Of a stretch of DNA of 64,000 nucleotides, positions 50,578-57,713 are shown one piece after another (position 1 is the first letter of the stretch; each line of letters begins with the position of its first letter). The stretch lies in the NCBI GenBank assembly GCA_001784175.1, contig MFPR01000001.1:1-64000 (forward strand), read 5' to 3'. This DNA is from Candidatus Lindowbacteria bacterium RIFCSPLOWO2_12_FULL_62_27 (lineage in GTDB: Bacteria; Lindowbacteria; 2-12-FULL-62-27). Under the pieces are notes generated by a model that made no database searches, was not told where the DNA came from, and was given only the letters and a program-made list of their open reading frames with translations. The translations under genes were made by a program, and so were the position numbers.

Positions 50578-51171
50578 TCAGGCCAAAAGGTCCACGCGCG
50601 GGCCGACCGAATCGGGCGGAGGAATCCGCGGCAGCACATAGGCCTGCGGAACGAAGGGCCGGGTTTCGCCGGCCACCGTCTCCTCAATCAGGGCGCGGGT
50701 CGCCGCCGCTTCCGGATTGAACTGAACCTTGATCCAGACCGGCGTCTGGCCGGTGTCCTCGAGTTCGGTTCCGCTCGTGCGGTTGTGGGACGGATCAAGG
50801 TCTTTGGGAGGGTCCGACAGGCGGTCGATCTCGCCGGACAAGTACTGGGTACGGTAGTGGGACGGGACGCGGTCGACGGGAGAGAACTTGCCGTGATCGA
50901 GTATCTCGATGCCGTTTTGAATTTCAAACAGCGTATCCGATCCGATGCCCGTCTGCCCCAGGTTGGACGTCCCGGTCTTCAGGTCAAGCGTCCGGCCGGG
51001 CGTGACGGCGTTCGGGCCAAGCTGCTCCGACTTCGTCGTGTCCTTCAAAGGGCTGGTCCTGACCGGCAGGTCGCCGACCGTCATGGACGCGCCGGCGAGC
51101 GTGACCGGCGGTCCGAGAAGCGAAAACGTCGCGTCCCTATAGAACGGATTTTCTGCGGCAATCTTTACCAT
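50578..51171 (-). CDS. Hypothetical 197-residue protein
   Basis: The frame starts MVKIAAENPFYRDATFSLLG and has no signal peptide or membrane helix. It is rich in Pro, Thr, Asp and Gly and looks poorly ordered (SPLKDTTKSEQLGPNAVTPGRTLDLKTGTSN). The C-terminus reads FVPQAYVLPRIPPPDSVGPRVDLLA. No motif is recognised. A small GC-rich hairpin (GCGGCC/GGCCGC) lies just upstream at about 51182-51197. Position 47 bp upstream of the ABC exporter suggests cotranscription. Confidence 0.55.
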   Translation of the reverse strand: MVKIAAENPFYRDATFSLLGPPVTLAGASMTVGDLPVRTSPLKDTTKSEQLGPNAVTPGRTLDLKTGTSNLGQTGIGSDTLFEIQNGIEILDHGKFSPVDRVPSHYRTQYLSGEIDRLSDPPKDLDPSHNRTSGTELEDTGQTPVWIKVQFNPEAAATRALIEETVAGETRPFVPQAYVLPRIPPPDSVGPRVDLLA

Positions 51172-51256
51172 CCTGGTTTTATGCGGCCGTCGGCCGCGCT
51201 CCCTCCGTAGATGTACCCCTCCGTCGGTTAGATTGTGCCGAAGCGGGGCGGGGCTG

Positions 51257-52045
51257 TCAAGTTTTTATCGCGGTGCATCCAGTCATCGTCCCCCCGTCAA
51301 AATGGAAGCATACCGCGGCGGCGGCGGCCGACACGTTGAGACTGCCGACCCGGCCGCGCATGGGGATGCAAAAGAGGCCGTCGCAGATCGATCGTATCTG
51401 CGGGCGGATGCCCCGGCCCTCGCTGCCGAGAACAAAGACCACGGCGGGGCCCAGGCTCAAGCGCGACAAGGGCGCCGGCGCGCGCGCATCAAGGCCGGCG
51501 ATCGCCACTGATTTTGATTTCAAGGTCTTCAATGTTTCATGCAGGCTCGACACCGGAAACAGCGGCAGAAAATCGAGCGCGCCGGCCGAGGCCTTGTAGG
51601 CGGCGCCGCCCAGGGGCGGGGCGGTTTTCGTTTCGAAGAGAACGCCCGCAAGGCCGAAACATTCCGCCGTCCGGCAGATGGCTCCGAAATTCTGGGGGTC
51701 GGTCACTTCGTCCAAGGCCAGCCAGGCGATTTTGGATTTTGGATTTTGGATTTTGGATTTGCTGAGCAAACCGAACAAATCAGAGACATTCCTTAGCCTG
51801 AGAGGGTCCGCCTCCAGCGCCACGCCTTGATGGACCGCGTGGTTTGTGAGGCGGTCGAGCTGGCCGGGGTCGACCGGGGTGATGGCGGCGGACCGCCCGC
51901 GGGCGAGTCTGGAGAATTTGTCGGCGACGTCCCGGCTCAAGCGGCGGTCGATCCAGAGCCGCGCCGGGCGGCGCGGACTTTTCTCCAGAAAAAGCTGGAC
52001 CGGCCGGCGGCCGTAGAGGACGTCGAACTTATTTCCGGATCGCAC
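51257..52045 (-). CDS. SpoU-family (TrmH/RlmB-like) RNA 2'-O-methyltransferase
   Basis: The protein has 262 residues from GTG 52045, overlapping the cysS stop. The substrate-binding N-terminal domain (VLYGRRPVQLFLEKSP, HQGVALEADPL) is joined by a simple-repeat linker to the SPOUT domain. That domain has LALDEVTDPQNFGAICRTAECFGL, VFVLGSEGRGI and SLNVSAAAAAVCF, the three knot motifs of RlmB, which methylates G2251 of 23S rRNA. The linker KSKIQNPKSKIA is encoded by a 7-bp tandem repeat. Exact target, RlmB or another 2'-O site, is uncertain. Confidence 0.88.
   Translation of the reverse strand: MRSGNKFDVLYGRRPVQLFLEKSPRRPARLWIDRRLSRDVADKFSRLARGRSAAITPVDPGQLDRLTNHAVHQGVALEADPLRLRNVSDLFGLLSKSKIQNPKSKIAWLALDEVTDPQNFGAICRTAECFGLAGVLFETKTAPPLGGAAYKASAGALDFLPLFPVSSLHETLKTLKSKSVAIAGLDARAPAPLSRLSLGPAVVFVLGSEGRGIRPQIRSICDGLFCIPMRGRVGSLNVSAAAAAVCFHFDGGTMTGCTAIKT
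51728..51761. repeat. Heptanucleotide tandem repeat in the RNA methyltransferase gene
   Basis: Four full copies of GATTTTG (51728-51755) and a shortened fifth (51756-51761) lie in frame and encode the linker KSKIQNPKSKIA on the minus strand. Because the unit is seven bases, gain or loss of one copy would shift the reading frame and remove the catalytic domain. A gain or loss of three units would keep it. Confidence 0.85.
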
Positions 52046-53453
52046 GCGGTCCCTGAGGCGTGTCCTGAATCTGGTATCCCATTTCCAGGAGTTCCATTCG
52101 GAGGCGATCCGCGTCCTTGTATCGCTTCTCTTTCCGCGCACGTTCGCGTTCGGCCAGAAGTCCGCTGACCCGGTCCGCGTTGTCGTCCGGCACGGCCGGC
52201 GGTTCGGGGTCGATGCCCAGAACGTCGCGGGTCACCTGCTTCAAAAACGCCTCCAGCCGGCGGAGCCCCTCAAGCGTCGTGCCGTCCGGAAGGCCGTCCC
52301 TTCCGCTCCGCTCGTGCAGGCGGTTCACCTCGCTGAGAACCCGAAAAATCGTGCCGACCGCCTCAGCCGTGTTGAAATCGTCATCCATCGCGGCCTCGAA
52401 CTCCGCGCGCGCGCGTTCCGGATCGATCGGTTCCGCCGGCCCGCCGGCCGGATTCGGGTTTGCGGCGAGCAATTCCTTCAGGCGCCGGTATCCCTCCCTC
52501 AGGCGCGACAAGCCGGCCGTCGCGTCCTCAAGTTTTTTGGCCGTAAACGTCAGGGGGCTGCGGTAATGGGTCGAGAGAATGAAAAACCTCAGCGCGTCGG
52601 GCGGGCAGCGGCGGTAGAGTTCCTCCAGCGTGCGGAAATTTCCCATCGATTTCGACATTTTTTCGCCGTCGACCGTCACGAATCCGTTGTGCAGGAAATA
52701 CCGGACGAAGGGCCGGCCCGTATCGGCTTCGCTCTGGGCGATTTCGTTTTCGTGGTGCGGGAAAATAAGGTCCTGGCCGCCGCCGTGGACGTCGAGCGTC
52801 ACGCCCACATATTTTTGAGACATCACCGAGCACTCGATGTGCCAGCCCGGCCGGCCGTCGCCCCAGGGGCTCGGCCAGAACGGCTCCCCGGCCTTCGCCT
52901 TCTTCCACAGCGCAAAATCGAGCGGATCGCGCTTCTTGTCCGAAATCTCGACCCGCGCGCCCGCCAGGAGCGAATCCTCGGAGCGTTTTGAAAGTTTGCC
53001 GTAGCCGGAAAAGGATTTGGTCGAGAAATAAACGTCCCCGTCGGCTTCGTACGCGTGGCCCTTGTCCATCAGCCGCCCGATCATCCCGATCATGCCGCCG
53101 ATCTCCTCCGTCGCCCGCGGATACCGGTCGGCCCGCCGCACGTTCAGCCGGTCGAAGACTTCAAAATATTTCGCCTCATAGGTCCGCGTCAGCTCCGCCG
53201 CCGGCACGCCGCGTTCGGCCGCCCGGGCGATGATCTTGTCGTCGATGTCGGTGAAATTCTGAACGTAGGTGACCGCCATGCCGCGGTATTCAAGGTAGCG
53301 GCGGATGACGTCAAACGCGATGTAACAGCGGGCGTGTCCGAGATGGCAGTCGTCGTAGACCGTGACGCCGCAGACATACATTCCGACCTTGCCGGCGGCG
53401 AGCGGCTCGAACGGCTCTTTTTTACCGGAGAGCGTGTTGTAAACGTGTACCAC
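52029..53453 (-). CDS. cysS: Cysteinyl-tRNA synthetase
   Basis: The protein has 474 residues. Class I motifs are the HIGH-like HLGHARCYIAFDVI and GEKMSKSMGN. The zinc site includes YVCGVTVYDD, the Cys in IECSVMSQKY and the His residues of GGGQDLIFPHHENE. It charges tRNA-Cys. It is two bases from ispF, upstream on the minus strand, the common cysS-ispF neighbourhood. Its 3' end overlaps the methyltransferase start, as often seen for cysS-rlmB pairs. Confidence 0.96.
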   Translation of the reverse strand: MVHVYNTLSGKKEPFEPLAAGKVGMYVCGVTVYDDCHLGHARCYIAFDVIRRYLEYRGMAVTYVQNFTDIDDKIIARAAERGVPAAELTRTYEAKYFEVFDRLNVRRADRYPRATEEIGGMIGMIGRLMDKGHAYEADGDVYFSTKSFSGYGKLSKRSEDSLLAGARVEISDKKRDPLDFALWKKAKAGEPFWPSPWGDGRPGWHIECSVMSQKYVGVTLDVHGGGQDLIFPHHENEIAQSEADTGRPFVRYFLHNGFVTVDGEKMSKSMGNFRTLEELYRRCPPDALRFFILSTHYRSPLTFTAKKLEDATAGLSRLREGYRRLKELLAANPNPAGGPAEPIDPERARAEFEAAMDDDFNTAEAVGTIFRVLSEVNRLHERSGRDGLPDGTTLEGLRRLEAFLKQVTRDVLGIDPEPPAVPDDNADRVSGLLAERERARKEKRYKDADRLRMELLEMGYQIQDTPQGPRAIRK

Positions 53454-53454
53454 G

Positions 53455-53937
53455 CTAACGCGGGTGGATGTCCGTCAAGAGTGCGACAGCGGAAGCGGCG
53501 ATCGCGGCGCTCTGGCCGATGGAGTCCAATCCTTCGTTTGTTTTGAACTTGACGTTCACATCCGCCGGCGCAAGCTCCAGCATGGCCGCCAGCGACTCGC
53601 GGATGCGGTCGCGATGCGGAGAGAGTTTCGGCTGTTCGGCATGGACCGTAGAGTCGACGTTGACCGGCCGCAGGCCCTTCTGCCGGACCATCGCCATGAC
53701 CCGCTCCATGAGCGCCCGGCCCCGCAGATCCTTCCAGCGGCCCTCGTGGTCCGGAAAATGCTGGCCGATGTCGCCGAGGCCGGCCGCGCCCAGGATCGCG
53801 TCGGCCACCGCGTGGACCAGCACGTCCGCGTCCGAATGGCCGACCAGTCCCCGGTCATAATCGACCCGCACGCCGCCCAGCCAGAGGTCGCGGCCGGACG
53901 CCAGCCGGTGGAGATCGTATCCGTATCCGACGCGCAC
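53455..53937 (-). CDS. ispF: 2-C-methyl-D-erythritol 2,4-cyclodiphosphate synthase
   Basis: The protein has 160 residues from GTG 53937. The metal-binding DxH is in GYGYDLHRL, with GLVGHSDADVLVHAVADAILGAAGLGDIGQHFPD and the C-terminal KFKTNEGLDSIG, all IspF signatures. It forms the cyclodiphosphate in the non-mevalonate isoprenoid pathway. ispD is not adjacent. The GTG start sits one base after the stop of the preceding gene, so translation is probably coupled. Confidence 0.95.
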   Translation of the reverse strand: MRVGYGYDLHRLASGRDLWLGGVRVDYDRGLVGHSDADVLVHAVADAILGAAGLGDIGQHFPDHEGRWKDLRGRALMERVMAMVRQKGLRPVNVDSTVHAEQPKLSPHRDRIRESLAAMLELAPADVNVKFKTNEGLDSIGQSAAIAASAVALLTDIHPR

Positions 53938-53938
53938 G

Positions 53939-54346
53939 CTAGGAGCCCTGTGAGAGGCGTTCGGCCTCTTCGATGTAATACTGGATTTTCTGGTCGCCGG
54001 GTTTGAGCGCGATCGCTTCGCGGAAATACTGCAGCGCGGTGGCGTAGTCCTTCGCCTTGAGCGCCTGAACGCCGAGCCGCGACAGATCGGAGAAATTTGT
54101 TTCGCGTTCGCCCGATTCGGGAAGGATTTCGACAAAATCGAGGGAGGACCATGGAAAAAATGTCTGAAGGTCGACCGATCCGACCGGCACCTCTTTCTGG
54201 CCGTCCTCCTTCATCGCCTTGCGGTGCCACCGGCCGGTGACTTGGAGGCCGGTGTAGTCGAGGGAGGCGACGCGTCCGATATAAGCCGTTCCGGGACGTT
54301 CGCCCGGCCCGCTCATCAACACGCGAACGGCGCTTCCTTCCAGCAT
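53939..54346 (-). CDS. Small TPR-type protein
   Basis: The protein has 135 residues. The N-terminal half is beta-rich (SAVRVLMSGPGERPGTAYIGRVASLDYTGLQVTGRWHRK). The C-terminal part has about one and a half tetratricopeptide units (LGVQALKAKDYATALQYFREAIALKPGDQKIQYYIEEAERL). No signal peptide is visible. It lies between a response regulator and ispF and may be a scaffold in the signalling cluster. Function is not known. Confidence 0.7.
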   Translation of the reverse strand: MLEGSAVRVLMSGPGERPGTAYIGRVASLDYTGLQVTGRWHRKAMKEDGQKEVPVGSVDLQTFFPWSSLDFVEILPESGERETNFSDLSRLGVQALKAKDYATALQYFREAIALKPGDQKIQYYIEEAERLSQGS

Positions 54347-54357
54347 TTCCGTCGACT

Positions 54358-54729
54358 TCAGGCGGCCGGCGACCCGAGGATGCCGTTGACTTTGGTGACC
54401 AGCTCGTCGAGGTCGACGGGCTTGGTGAGAAAATCGGCGATCCCCGCGCTGACCACGCCGAAATCATTCTTCATCTGCTCGTAGGCGCTGCACATGATGA
54501 CCGGCGTGGTGTAGCCGGCATCGCGCAGCGCGGCGACAAACTCGACGCCGTGCATTTCGGGCATCTTGATGTCGGTGATGATGAGATCGACCGGCGATCC
54601 GCGCACGACCGTGAGGGCCTTGCGGCCGTTGTCGACCATCAAGACCTCGTAGCCCTCCTCGGTGAGGGTCTCGTGATAGATCTCACGAAGTTTTATTTCG
54701 TCCTCGACCACCAGAATCTTCTTCGCCAT
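54358..54729 (-). CDS. Single-domain response regulator (CheY-like)
   Basis: The protein has 123 residues and is a receiver domain only: acidic pair Glu9-Asp10 in LVVEDEIKL, phospho-acceptor Asp53 in LIITDIKMPEMHG and Lys104 in FLTKPVD. No output domain is present. It lies 18 bp downstream of a soluble histidine kinase, its likely phosphodonor, and probably acts by protein contact. Confidence 0.93.
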   Translation of the reverse strand: MAKKILVVEDEIKLREIYHETLTEEGYEVLMVDNGRKALTVVRGSPVDLIITDIKMPEMHGVEFVAALRDAGYTTPVIMCSAYEQMKNDFGVVSAGIADFLTKPVDLDELVTKVNGILGSPAA

Positions 54730-54747
54730 CTTAAACCCCGTCTCCTC

Positions 54748-56592
54748 TCAACCGCCGGCCGTCTCGGCCGGCGTCTGAGACGCCGGCACTTGGGGCGCCG
54801 GAGGCGCTGACCCGGCCGGCGCTGCCGGCAGAAGCACCTTGAACGTGGTGCCCTTCCCGACGACGCTCTCGACTGTGATCCGGCCTTTGTGTTCCTCGAC
54901 GATCCGGTGGACGATGGAAAGGCCCAGCCCCGTGCCGTCGCTTTTGGTCGTGAAAAAAGGCGCGAATATTTTTTCCACGTGCTTCTCGTCGATCCCGGCG
55001 CCGGTGTCGGCGACCAGCACCTGAACGAAGTCCTTCCCCTCGCCGACCACGGTCCGCGAGGTGGTAACCATCAGTTTTCCATTTGTTGACATCGCTTGCA
55101 AGGCATTTTGATAGAGATTCAGGAAGACCTGCTTCATCTCGGCCATGTCGACCTGCACGTCCGGAAGGAGTTCGTCGAGGACGAACTCGAGCCCCACGCC
55201 GGCCTCCTTGTAATTTCCCTCGACGATGTAGCCGACGTCCCGGACGACTTTGTTGATCGACACGCGCGCAAGCTGCAGCGCGCCGTCCTTGGACATGTCC
55301 ATCATGCCGGCGACGATCCGGTTGATCCGGTCGACCTCCTCGATGATGGACTTGGTTTTGACCAGGAGCGGTTCAGCCTCCGGCAGTTTCTGCAGCTTGC
55401 GGTTCAGAAGCTGGATGTTGCCGCGGATGGCCGACAGGGGGTTTCGGATTTCATGCGCCGCGCCCGCCGCAAGCTGCCCGACCACGGCAAGCCGGTCGGA
55501 CCGGCGGACCTGCAGCTCCAGTGTTTTGATCGGGGTGAGGTCGGTAAAAATCCCGAGCGCGCCGATGACGCGGTCCTGGTCGGCGAGGATGGGCGAGGCG
55601 CTGACGCCGAGGATCTGGCGGTGTTCGCCAAAATTCAGCTCCAGCTCAATGTTTCTGCGGTCCTGGCCGGTCGAAATCGTGTCCGACAGCAGGCGCGCGA
55701 AGGAATCGAGACGCGGGACCTCCGAGAGCTGCCGGCCGAGGATGTCCGGCGCCGCCATATTTAATATGGAGAGGCCGGACGGATTCAAGGTCGTCACGCG
55801 GCCGTCCAGATCGACCGCCAAAAGGCCGCTCGTCAGGCTGATGAGAATGTTTTCATTATACTGTTTCATCTGGAGCACCTGGTCGACGAGCCGCGCGTTC
55901 TCCAGCGCAACGGCCGCCTGGGAACACAGCATTTGTACGCGTTCCTGATCGGACTGCGTGAATTCGTCGACTGCCCGGGGCGTGAGCAGAAGCAGGATGC
56001 CGATGACCTGGTTGCCGGCGTTCATCGGGACATAGACCGCCGTCGGGTATTTTCCCTCGGCCGGCATCGCGATGGTCGTGTGCGCCCGGATCACCCACTG
56101 GAGGAATCCGGCTGTTTTCTGCCGGTCGATCTCGCGCGCGTCCGCCTCGGTCGTATCCCACGCGCCCGTGAGGGTGAACCCGAGTTCCTCCGACCCCTGA
56201 TAGAGCGCCGAGCCGCCGAAGGGGATGACCTTGTCACGGATCGTCGATCGGAGAAGCTCGACGATTTCGTCCCGCGTCTGCGCCAGGGCGATGGCGGCGG
56301 AGAGGCTCCTGAGATTCTCGATCTCGTCCCGGCTTTTCGAAAGCTCATCGAGCGCGTCCTGCTGCAGGCGCGCCGTCTCGGCTTTTTCGACCAGCCTGGC
56401 CCGCACCTGGTTCAAGAGGACGTTCAACGGTTCCGTCAGCGAAAACCCGCTGACCCGGACGTCGGTCGAGACCGGCCGCGAAAAATCCTCCCGCGCGACC
56501 TGATCCACCTCGTCGAACAGCGCCTTGATCTGCCGGGCGATGTCCGCCAGCGACCGGCTGATGGATGGCGTGGACTGGGGTAGAGGACTCAT
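54748..56592 (-). CDS. Soluble GAF-PAS histidine kinase
   Basis: The protein has 614 residues and no membrane helices. A helical N-terminus with coiled coil (~60-100) precedes a GAF domain (~95-235) and a PAS domain (~245-360, NILISLTSGLLAVDLDGRVTTLNPSG). HisKA has His380 in AAGAAHEIRNPLSAIRG. The HATPase has an N-box, ADTGAGIDE and DGTGLGLSIVHRI. The Ala/Pro-rich C-terminal tail is encoded partly by a dispersed double-hairpin repeat. ATG 56592 overlaps the HDOD stop, so kinase and HDOD protein are co-translated and probably share a pathway with the CheY-like regulator. Confidence 0.92.
   Translation of the reverse strand: MSPLPQSTPSISRSLADIARQIKALFDEVDQVAREDFSRPVSTDVRVSGFSLTEPLNVLLNQVRARLVEKAETARLQQDALDELSKSRDEIENLRSLSAAIALAQTRDEIVELLRSTIRDKVIPFGGSALYQGSEELGFTLTGAWDTTEADAREIDRQKTAGFLQWVIRAHTTIAMPAEGKYPTAVYVPMNAGNQVIGILLLLTPRAVDEFTQSDQERVQMLCSQAAVALENARLVDQVLQMKQYNENILISLTSGLLAVDLDGRVTTLNPSGLSILNMAAPDILGRQLSEVPRLDSFARLLSDTISTGQDRRNIELELNFGEHRQILGVSASPILADQDRVIGALGIFTDLTPIKTLELQVRRSDRLAVVGQLAAGAAHEIRNPLSAIRGNIQLLNRKLQKLPEAEPLLVKTKSIIEEVDRINRIVAGMMDMSKDGALQLARVSINKVVRDVGYIVEGNYKEAGVGLEFVLDELLPDVQVDMAEMKQVFLNLYQNALQAMSTNGKLMVTTSRTVVGEGKDFVQVLVADTGAGIDEKHVEKIFAPFFTTKSDGTGLGLSIVHRIVEEHKGRITVESVVGKGTTFKVLLPAAPAGSAPPAPQVPASQTPAETAGG
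54766..54815. repeat. Dispersed double-hairpin repeat, copy 2
   Basis: This is the partner of 31985-32034 (47 of 50 bases identical). Here it lies inside the 3' end of the histidine kinase gene and encodes the Pro/Ala-rich tail GSAPPAPQVPASQTPA on the minus strand. Both copies are in coding sequence at a protein terminus, where an insertion is least harmful. Confidence 0.7.
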
Positions 56593-57449
56593 AGCATCTC
56601 GAGAAACACTTCCGCTTTTTCGATCTCCTTTTCCGACACGTTCTTCAACTGCTCGATGTCGGACGCGTTGAGCTTGAAATCGGCCACCGCGGCCTTGTCG
56701 AGGACCGGCACCTTGTTGTCGCCGCCGTTGCCGATCTTGAGCGCGCGGCAGAGGATGTCGGCGAGGTGGACGATGCCGGTGAGCTGGGGATTGTATTTCG
56801 ACAGGCCTGGCGCGTGATGGTAGGCGAGCGGTTCCTGCAACTTTTTCGGAAGGTTCCATTTCTGGGACACGATGTAGGCGACGTTGGCGTGGTTGAGCCC
56901 CAGCAATCTGGATTCGGCCTCATACAGCAGCATGTCGTTCGCGCGGACCAGGCCCATCACCGCCTTGAACTCCTCGTGCACAAACTGGTCGAGAACAATC
57001 TTGCCGACGTCGTGGATCAGCCCCGCCGTGAACGCCTCCTCCTTGTCCGCGTACCGGGTCTTTTCGGCGAGGAGCCTCGACAGAACCCCGACGCCGAGGG
57101 AATGTTCCCAGAAACGCCGCCGGTCAAACAGTTCATCTCCGCTGTTGTCCCGGAAGAGCTGAAAGACGGTGGCGGTGAGGGCGAGGTTCTGGATGGCGTT
57201 GAATCCGAGGATGGTGGTGGCATGGCTGATCGACGAGATCTGGGAAGGAAATCCAAAATAAGCGGAATTGACCATCTTCAGAACGCGCGCAGACAGAGAG
57301 GGATCGGTCGCGATGGCCGCACCAACCTCCCGGGCGGAGGTTTTCGGGTTCTGAACCATCGCGTTGATCCGGGCCACGACGACCGGCAGGGTCGGCAGTT
57401 TCTCGATCTTGGCGATCAGCTCTTTGATTTTGGATTTTTCCATCACCAT
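56589..57449 (-). CDS. HDOD-domain signalling protein
   Basis: The protein has 286 residues (ATG 57449; ATG 57443 is also possible). The HDOD domain covers most of the protein: LPTLPVVVARINAMVQNPKTSAREVGAAIATDPSLSARVLKMVNSAYFGF, then AFTAGLIHDVGKIVLDQF with an intact HD pair, and LAYHHAP. HDOD proteins often relay signals in motility, biofilm or cell-cycle control, usually with kinases. A promoter-like pair lies upstream. The gene leads the HDOD-kinase-regulator-TPR operon. Confidence 0.9.
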   Translation of the reverse strand: MVMEKSKIKELIAKIEKLPTLPVVVARINAMVQNPKTSAREVGAAIATDPSLSARVLKMVNSAYFGFPSQISSISHATTILGFNAIQNLALTATVFQLFRDNSGDELFDRRRFWEHSLGVGVLSRLLAEKTRYADKEEAFTAGLIHDVGKIVLDQFVHEEFKAVMGLVRANDMLLYEAESRLLGLNHANVAYIVSQKWNLPKKLQEPLAYHHAPGLSKYNPQLTGIVHLADILCRALKIGNGGDNKVPVLDKAAVADFKLNASDIEQLKNVSEKEIEKAEVFLEML

Positions 57450-57493
57450 AACAGCGCCGGTATGCCGCCTTTCTCGACATTCTCCCAATGAAA

Positions 57494-57520
57494 TGTATAA
57501 CAAGACCTTCGCCCTGTCAA
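57494..57520 (-). promoter_or_regulatory. Putative promoter of the HDOD operon
   Basis: On the minus strand TTGACA (57520-57515) and TATACA (57499-57494) are perfect or near-perfect boxes, but the spacer is only 15 bases. It reads away from the kup riboswitch. Confidence 0.4.
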
Positions 57521-57576
57521 ACTACGGCGACCGCAGCCTTGCATTCGGCCGGGAGCCTTGGCATAGTCCCCTCTTG

Positions 57577-57700
57577 CGCCGAATGATCCCGCCCGGCGGG
57601 ATCAACGGGGGACCCAGGATCCGGGGCGAACGCCGCACCCCATGGTGCGGGCGGGCAATCTTCTCCAGCCCGAGCCCGGCAGCTAACTCCGCAGGCGCGT
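57577..57700 (+). ncRNA. ydaO/yuaA-type c-di-AMP riboswitch controlling kup
   Basis: The leader of kup carries the conserved blocks of the ydaO motif in order: GGGGGACCCA at 57607-57616, GGGGCGAA at 57623-57630, GGGCAATCTTCTCC ending at 57666, and CCCGAGCCCGGCAGCTAACTCC ending at 57690. The kup ribosome-binding site (GGAGGAG, 57701-57707) follows directly, so c-di-AMP could act on translation or transcription. In known cases the ligand switches off K+ uptake genes. A weak promoter, TTGCAT (57539-57544) to CATAGT (57562-57567) with 17-base spacing, would start the transcript just before the element. Confidence 0.85.
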
Positions 57701-57713
57701 GGAGGAGAACGGA

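Noticed and set aside
51182-51197. GCGGCC/GGCCGC hairpin upstream of the 197-residue gene as a terminator
   Set aside because: The stem is short, no T-run follows, and such GC palindromes are expected by chance in this composition.
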